Below are positions 6,480 through 10,797 of a stretch of DNA of 10,797 nt, piece after piece. A program made the translations under genes and the position numbers. The notes under the pieces are model-generated. The model worked only from the letters and a program-made list of their open reading frames with translations, did no database searches and was not told the DNA's origin. The first letter of the stretch is position 1, and the number at the start of each line of letters is the position of its first letter. The DNA is from a bacterium (GTDB lineage: Bacteria; Desulfobacterota; S145-22): contig JALTEW010000094.1 in assembly GCA_027073795.1 (NCBI GenBank), positions 1 to 10,797 of the forward strand, written 5' to 3'.

Positions 6480-7901
6480 AGAAGGACCGTATGGCCAATC
6501 GTTTTAGCGATATTCTTCCTTGCAGGCTGCAGCACCCTATCTCCAAAATATACCCAGCCCAAAGCGCCGATCCCGGCCGGATGGCCGCAGGGTGAGGCCT
6601 ATAAGGGGGCTAAGGCGCCAACTGGTGCTCCGATGGCTCCGGAAATTGGCTGGCAGGATTTTTTTACCGACCCAAACCTTCAAAAGGTGATCCAAATAGC
6701 CCTGAAGAACAACCTGGACCTTCGGCTTGCCGCCCTGAATGTGGCGTATGCCCGGGCCCTTTACGGCGTTCAACGGGCCGAGCTGTCCCCCACGGTCGGT
6801 GCGGCCGGCAGTGAAAGCAAACGGCGGAGTTCCTCTGACCTTACGCGACCCGGGGAACCGAGGACCACAAAACAATTCAGTGTCAACCTGGGCATTACGT
6901 CCTGGGAGATCGATTTTTTTGGCCGCATCCGCAGCCTGAAAGAACGGGCTCTACAGGAATACCTGGCTACGGAGCAGGCCCGGCGAAGCGCACAGATCTC
7001 GCTCGTGTCCGAGGTTGGCCGGGTCTATCTGACCCTCGCCGCGGACAGGGAGAAGCTCAAGCTGTCCCGCTCCACCTTGGAAACCCAGAGGGGGGTTTAC
7101 GATCTGATCCAGCGGCAATATGACGTGGGGCTCGCAAACAAACTGGACCTGCGCCGCGCGCAAACCCAGGTGGATATGGCCCGGCAGGATGTCGCCCGCT
7201 ACACGCAGCGGGTAGCGCAGGATGAAAATGCCTTGAACCTCCTGGCCGGCTCGCCGGTTCCGGAAGATCTCTTGCCCCCCGATCTGGCAAGCGTTAGTCC
7301 TCCCAAGGATATTTCTCCCGGCCTGTTCTCCGAGGCGCTCCTGCGGCGGCCGGATATTATGGCAGCGGAGCACCGACTCAAGGCGGCCTATGCCTATATC
7401 GGTGCGGCCCGGGCCGCTTTTTTCCCCCGGATTTCCCTGACAACCACTGTGGGAACCGCAAGTGATGAGCTATCCGGTCTCTTCAACTCCGGCACAGGAA
7501 CATGGAGCTTTGTGCCGCGAATCTCGATGCCAATTTTTGATATGCGCACTTGGGCAGCGCTGCGGGTCACGAAAGCAGAACGAAAAATCACCTTGACCCA
7601 ATACGAAAGGGCCATTCAGACGGCCTTCCGTGAGGTAGCCGACGTGCTTGCCGCGCAGGGCACGGTGGACCAGCAGTTATCCGCGCAACAATCCCTCGTC
7701 GATGCGCTTGAAGAAACCTACCGTCTCTCCAGGAACCGCTATACAAACGGGATTGACAGTTATTTGAGTGTCCTTGATGCACAACGCTCCCTCTATGCGG
7801 CCCAGCAGGCGCTTACATCCCTGCGCCTTTCAAAAATAGCCAACCAGGTGAGGCTTTACACGGTGTTGGGCGGAGGTGGTGGAAAACCAGAGGCGCCTTA
7901 A
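6477..7901 (+). CDS. Outer-membrane efflux channel lipoprotein (OprM/NodT family)
   Basis: A 474-residue protein of the TolC superfamily, the exit duct of a tripartite RND complex. The signal peptide ends in FLAGC with lipidated Cys18; Ser19 allows sorting to the outer membrane, unlike the adaptor's Asp. Two structural repeats are visible. The first carries LKNNLDLRLAALNVAYARA (77-95) and SWEIDFFGRIRSLKERAL (142-159), the second RRPDIMAAEHRLKAAYAYIG (290-309) and RAAFFPRISLT (312-322). The segment YTNGIDSYLSVLDAQRSLY (422-440) is the conserved C-terminal motif of the family. Long helical coiled-coil segments lie between (about 160-255 and 360-455). The protein ends in a Gly-rich tail (GGGGGK, 465-470). 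Its place directly after the pump makes the partner assignment secure. The MATE gene follows after 23 nt with no evident terminator between. Confidence 0.95.
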   Translation: MRRTVWPIVLAIFFLAGCSTLSPKYTQPKAPIPAGWPQGEAYKGAKAPTGAPMAPEIGWQDFFTDPNLQKVIQIALKNNLDLRLAALNVAYARALYGVQRAELSPTVGAAGSESKRRSSSDLTRPGEPRTTKQFSVNLGITSWEIDFFGRIRSLKERALQEYLATEQARRSAQISLVSEVGRVYLTLAADREKLKLSRSTLETQRGVYDLIQRQYDVGLANKLDLRRAQTQVDMARQDVARYTQRVAQDENALNLLAGSPVPEDLLPPDLASVSPPKDISPGLFSEALLRRPDIMAAEHRLKAAYAYIGAARAAFFPRISLTTTVGTASDELSGLFNSGTGTWSFVPRISMPIFDMRTWAALRVTKAERKITLTQYERAIQTAFREVADVLAAQGTVDQQLSAQQSLVDALEETYRLSRNRYTNGIDSYLSVLDAQRSLYAAQQALTSLRLSKIANQVRLYTVLGGGGGKPEAP

Positions 7902-7924
7902 ACAATGTACCTACAGAAAATGAC

Positions 7925-9343
7925 ATGCAAGAAGACAGGATTGAAGTTGGCGCTGCCGCTTTAGAATCAACAAAACTGACAAGGGGCGTCAAAACCCTCC
8001 TGGGCGATCCTAAAAAGGCCATTATCAAGCTCTCTATCCCCATGGTCGCGGCCATGTTGGCCCAGACCATCTACAACCTTGTGGATGCGATATGGGTCTC
8101 GGGAAAAGGCCCCGAGTCGTTAGCGGCGGTGGGCTTCACCTTCCCCTTCCTTTTTCTCGCAATGGCAATCGCTAATGGTATCGGGATCGGGGGCGGTGCA
8201 GCTATATCCAGAAGAATCGGTGCAAAAGACAAAAGTGGTGCAGACAACATTGCAAGCCATACCATCGTCATCATGCTGATATTCATAGCTTTCTTCGCGG
8301 CCGCCATGTTAATCGCTGCGAGGCCTTTGCTTCGCTTTATGGGTGCGGGGCATGCGCTTGAACTTTCCGTAACCTACGCAAGGATTATATTTGCCGGCAT
8401 CGGGTTCGTCTTCTTTATGCAGGTCGCCGTTGCCCTGCTCAGAAGCGAGGGGGATGTCAAGAGGGCCATGGTTGCCATGGGGTCGGGAGCGGTTCTCAAC
8501 ATCATCCTGGATCCTGTTTTTATCTACTCCCTCGGACTTGGAGTTGCCGGTGCCGCCTGGGCCACGATAATATCCATGTTTTTCGTATCCTTGGTTATCT
8601 TTTACTGGTTTTTTATAGGGGAAAAGACCTATGTTTCCTTCAGGTTCAGGGGGTTCCGATTTGAGAAAGAGGTCTTGTGGGATATCAGCCGGGTTGGATT
8701 TCCCGCTTCCGTCTCCCAGATGTCCATGTCCCTGATGGCTTTCATCCTGACCATGATTGTTGCTTCTGTCGGGGGGCCGGATGGGGTCGCCGTCTATACG
8801 ACAGGGTGGCGGGTTATCTCCCTCGCCATTCTACCGATGTTAGGTGTCGCCAGCGCCGTCACCTCCGTGACCGGTGCGGCCTTTGGGGCGCACGACTATA
8901 AAAAGGTGAGAGATGCGTACCTGTATGCCCTGAAGGCGGGCGTACTGGCAGAGATTGTCCCTGCGCTGGTCATCCTGATATTTGCGCCAAGGATAACGTG
9001 GATCTTTACATGGTCAAAGGCAACGGCGCGTATCGTGTGCGATTTGGTTTTGTTCTTGCGCATCTCCTGGCTGTACCTGCCAACGGTGGCCTTTGGTATG
9101 CTCTCTTCTGCCCTGTTTCAAGGCGTGGGAAAGGGGTTTGATGCCCTCGCGATGACCCTGATCCGTACCCTTGTCTTTACCGTCCCCTTCGCGTGGTTCC
9201 TTGGCATTGTTATGGGCTGGGGATTACGTGGGGTGTGGATTGGCATGGTTGCGGCAGGCATGGCCTATATCCCCATCGCCTTTGGTTGGGCCATTCTATA
9301 CATTCGGAAGCTGATGCTGAAGGAGCAATATAATCAGAGGTAG
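7925..9343 (+). CDS. MATE family multidrug/cation antiporter
   Basis: A 472-residue polytopic membrane protein with the length and 12-helix pattern of MATE (multidrug and toxic compound extrusion) exporters, which use Na+ or H+ gradients to expel cationic compounds. Diagnostic segments are GDPKKAIIKLSIPM (27-40), YNLVDAIWVSG (50-60) with the TM1 Asp54 typical of the DinF and prokaryotic NorM branches, AISRRIGAKD (93-102), LLRSEGDVKRAM (171-182) and NIILDPVFIYSLGLGVAGAA (192-211). About 20 polar residues precede the first family motif, slightly more than usual. No clear Shine-Dalgarno sequence lies before ATG 7925 and no other in-frame start exists nearby, so translation probably depends on re-initiation after the channel gene 23 nt upstream. 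That spacing implies it belongs to the RND operon. The start codon is less certain than the identity. Confidence 0.93.
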   Translation: MQEDRIEVGAAALESTKLTRGVKTLLGDPKKAIIKLSIPMVAAMLAQTIYNLVDAIWVSGKGPESLAAVGFTFPFLFLAMAIANGIGIGGGAAISRRIGAKDKSGADNIASHTIVIMLIFIAFFAAAMLIAARPLLRFMGAGHALELSVTYARIIFAGIGFVFFMQVAVALLRSEGDVKRAMVAMGSGAVLNIILDPVFIYSLGLGVAGAAWATIISMFFVSLVIFYWFFIGEKTYVSFRFRGFRFEKEVLWDISRVGFPASVSQMSMSLMAFILTMIVASVGGPDGVAVYTTGWRVISLAILPMLGVASAVTSVTGAAFGAHDYKKVRDAYLYALKAGVLAEIVPALVILIFAPRITWIFTWSKATARIVCDLVLFLRISWLYLPTVAFGMLSSALFQGVGKGFDALAMTLIRTLVFTVPFAWFLGIVMGWGLRGVWIGMVAAGMAYIPIAFGWAILYIRKLMLKEQYNQR

Positions 9344-9344
9344 C

Positions 9345-9379
9345 AGGGAGTAAGCCCATGAACTTAACAATGCTTCCCT
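9345..9379. other. Weak hairpin between converging genes
   Basis: The 34 bp between the stops of the MATE gene and the ACT-domain gene contain AGGG (9345-9348) and AAGC (9352-9355), which can pair with GCTT (9372-9375) and CCCT (9376-9379). This gives an 8-bp stem with a 3-nt bulge and a 16-nt loop. No T-tract follows on either strand, so it is at best a poor bidirectional terminator. Confidence 0.22.
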
Positions 9380-9926
9380 ATTCACTGGAAACGGAGATAT
9401 CCACATTCAATTCGCTGCCGATTTGGTTAAGCCCTTCTCTTAGCTGTTCCGGGGTTACATCACCTGGCACCTCGGTTTGAAGGTAGATGGTGTACATGGC
9501 AGCTCCAGTCTGGGGAGACGGGGTGCTTCTGGATTCAAAGTGGGTGATGTTGACCTTGTGATCGGCGAGGTATCGGCTGATCTTGTAAACAATGCCGGCC
9601 TGGTCCAGCCCTTCCACATGGAGTGTGTACGTGGAAACACCCTTCTTAGAAGAGGGAGTTTTGAGAGAAACGGGTCTCACAAAGGCTGAGATTCCCCTTT
9701 CTACTTCAAGGCGGCGACATTCCTGTGAAAGGCGTTCCAGAAGATTTCCGGGACTGGAGTTATCTTCCTGCCCCTCCACCAGAAAAATCATGGCGAATTC
9801 GTCCGCGAGGCCGGCCATGGTTGAATCCTCGAGGCTGCAGCCATTTTCAAAGATGACGCGTGAGACGTCAGCGATGAATCCCAGGCGGTCTCTCCCAAAA
9901 GCAGTCACGATAAATCTTTTACGCAT
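9378..9926 (-). CDS. Double ACT-domain protein, GcvR-like
   Basis: A 182-residue protein built of two ACT domains. The first (about 4-85) opens with VTAFGRDRLGFIADVSRVIF followed by ENGCSLEDSTMAG; the second (about 98-178) with LHVEGLDQAGIVYKISRYLADHKVNI. ACT domains bind amino acids or similar small ligands. The two-domain layout and size (E. coli GcvR is about 190 residues) match the GcvR family, whose E. coli member antagonises GcvA at the glycine-cleavage operon. No DNA-binding domain is present, so any regulatory effect must go through a partner; no gcvA homologue is in the window. The ATG at 9926 shares its A with the lipA stop codon and has GGAGGT (complement of 9932-9937) 5 nt upstream, inside lipA, so the two are translationally coupled. 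The link to glycine or lipoate metabolism is inferred from this arrangement. Confidence 0.87.
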   Translation of the reverse strand: MRKRFIVTAFGRDRLGFIADVSRVIFENGCSLEDSTMAGLADEFAMIFLVEGQEDNSSPGNLLERLSQECRRLEVERGISAFVRPVSLKTPSSKKGVSTYTLHVEGLDQAGIVYKISRYLADHKVNITHFESRSTPSPQTGAAMYTIYLQTEVPGDVTPEQLREGLNQIGSELNVDISVSSE

Positions 9927-9937
9927 CAGGTACCTCC
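9924..9937 (-). promoter_or_regulatory. Ribosome binding site and coupled start of the ACT-domain gene
   Basis: GGAGGT (complement of 9932-9937) lies in the last codons of lipA, 5 nt before the ATG whose first base is the last base of the lipA TGA. A strong internal site plus the TGATG overlap points to coupled but independently efficient initiation. Confidence 0.75.
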
Positions 9938-10797
9938 GTGTGTTTCAGGTTTTACCAGTTTCAGGCCGTGTTTCTGCCTTGTGACGGTCTGATACATCTC
10001 CCCAGCGTGATAGGAGCTTCTTACCAACGGACCGCTGAAAACCTCGGCAAAACCCATGGCGAGACCCCGCTGCCGCCAGTGGTTGAACTCTTCCGGCGGG
10101 ACATACCGGGCTACGGGCAGGTGCTGCCGGGTGGGCTGGAGATACTGGCCAATGGTCAGGATTCTGCATCCTGTGGTGTGGATATCTTTGAGTGTTTGTT
10201 CAATTTCATCAGGAGATTCCCCTAATCCCAGCATGATGCCTGATTTTGTGGGGATGTCCGGAAACGTGGCCGAGGCGCGCGCGAGGAGATCAAGGGAACG
10301 CAGGTACTCAGCACCGGGGCGAACCGAGGTATACAGCCGGGGAACCGTTTCGATATTGTGATTCAGGACATCGGGTCCCGCTTCCAGGACGGTGCGCAGG
10401 GCCTTGTTGTCTCCCCTGAAATCGGGGATCAGAACCTCCACTTTTGCGTCGGATATTTGCCTTCGGACCTCGGCAATGACTCGGGCAAACAGGCTGGCCC
10501 CTCCGTCTGGTAGATCATCGCGCGTTACGGAGGTGACCACCACGTAGGTGAGCCCCAGTTCACGGGCGGTCTCGGCGACACGGGCGGGTTCTCCCAGATC
10601 CGGGGGGGCTGGAAAGCCATGCTGGATGGAACAGAACCCGCAGTTCCGGGTGCACCGGTTTCCCAGGATAAGAAAGGTCGCGGTTTTCCGGGAAAAGCAT
10701 TCCCACATGTTGGGGCATTTTGCTTCCTCGCAGACCGTATGGAGCAGGCCTTCCCGGAGCATTTTTCTAACGTGTTCACAGGCTGCCCCCCTGGGGA
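9926..10797 (-). CDS. lipA: Lipoyl synthase (5' end missing)
   Basis: A radical-SAM enzyme that inserts two sulfurs into octanoyl chains on lipoyl-dependent proteins such as the glycine-cleavage H protein and 2-oxoacid dehydrogenase E2 subunits. Both iron-sulfur motifs are visible, numbered from the Met at 10762: the auxiliary cluster CEEAKCPNMWEC (Cys11, 16, 22) and the radical-SAM motif CTRNCGFC (Cys37, 41, 44). The C-terminal RSSYHAGE supplies the conserved serine that ligates the auxiliary cluster. The Met at 10762 is not the true start: upstream codons to the window edge stay open and read PRGAACEHVRK, and lipoyl synthases normally have about 30-40 residues before this point. The 3' end overlaps the ACT-domain gene by one base. 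It looks catalytically complete apart from the missing N-terminus. lipB or gcv genes may lie just outside the window, but that cannot be seen. Confidence 0.97.
   Translation of the reverse strand, partial: PRGAACEHVRKMLREGLLHTVCEEAKCPNMWECFSRKTATFLILGNRCTRNCGFCSIQHGFPAPPDLGEPARVAETARELGLTYVVVTSVTRDDLPDGGASLFARVIAEVRRQISDAKVEVLIPDFRGDNKALRTVLEAGPDVLNHNIETVPRLYTSVRPGAEYLRSLDLLARASATFPDIPTKSGIMLGLGESPDEIEQTLKDIHTTGCRILTIGQYLQPTRQHLPVARYVPPEEFNHWRQRGLAMGFAEVFSGPLVRSSYHAGEMYQTVTRQKHGLKLVKPETHGGT

Noticed and set aside
7905..7964. A 19-codon reading frame overlapping the MATE start, considered as a leader peptide
   Set aside because: It has no ribosome site, no regulatory codon bias and simply overlaps the MATE N-terminus out of frame.
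9477..9984. Plus-strand frames opposite the ACT-domain gene and the end of lipA
   Set aside because: They are antisense to two well-recognised protein families and show no features of their own.

Overview
The window looks like chromosomal DNA of a Gram-negative bacterium, most likely a member of the Desulfobacterota (former Deltaproteobacteria). The Gram-negative assignment rests on a complete inner-to-outer-membrane RND efflux system with two lipoprotein signal peptides. The finer placement rests on general resemblance of the saccharopine-dehydrogenase-like, MATE and lipA/ACT proteins to that group; it is an impression, not a search result. The coding regions appear fairly GC-rich and the two main intergenic spacers AT-rich. 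There is no rRNA, tRNA, CRISPR array, transposase or other sign of a mobile element.

Layout. 1-937 (minus): 3'-truncated saccharopine-dehydrogenase-like oxidoreductase, with a recognisable sigma70-type promoter and a leader of about 115 nt. 1187-1822 (minus): TetR-family regulator of the CecR/YbiH type. 1823-1955: AT-rich divergent control region carrying a perfect 14-bp inverted repeat whose two arms each contain a -35 hexamer. 1956-9343 (plus): four closely packed efflux genes: periplasmic adaptor lipoprotein, RND/HAE1 pump, OprM-type outer-membrane channel lipoprotein, and a MATE transporter. 9378-9926 (minus): protein with two ACT domains (GcvR-like). 9926-10797 (minus): lipoyl synthase lipA, whose 5' end lies outside the window; its stop overlaps the ACT gene's start.

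How the parts work together. The TetR protein probably represses both itself and the efflux operon through the paired operators, and a ligand that is also a pump substrate would release it. Adaptor, pump and channel make one envelope-spanning complex; the residues after the lipid-modified cysteines (Asp in the adaptor, Ser in the channel) fit inner- and outer-membrane sorting. The MATE protein adds a single-component inner-membrane exporter, which could feed the periplasmic entrance of the RND pump. The lipA/ACT pair belongs to a separate transcription unit running toward the efflux operon, presumably lipoate/glycine-cleavage metabolism.

No clearly new system was found. The points most worth checking are the symmetric face-to-face promoter/operator region, the adaptor's coiled-coil hairpin (longer than that of AcrA by 21 residues on each helix, with a changed tip motif), substitutions in the pump's drug pocket and TM12, the MATE gene inside the RND operon, and the translational coupling of an ACT-domain protein to lipA.
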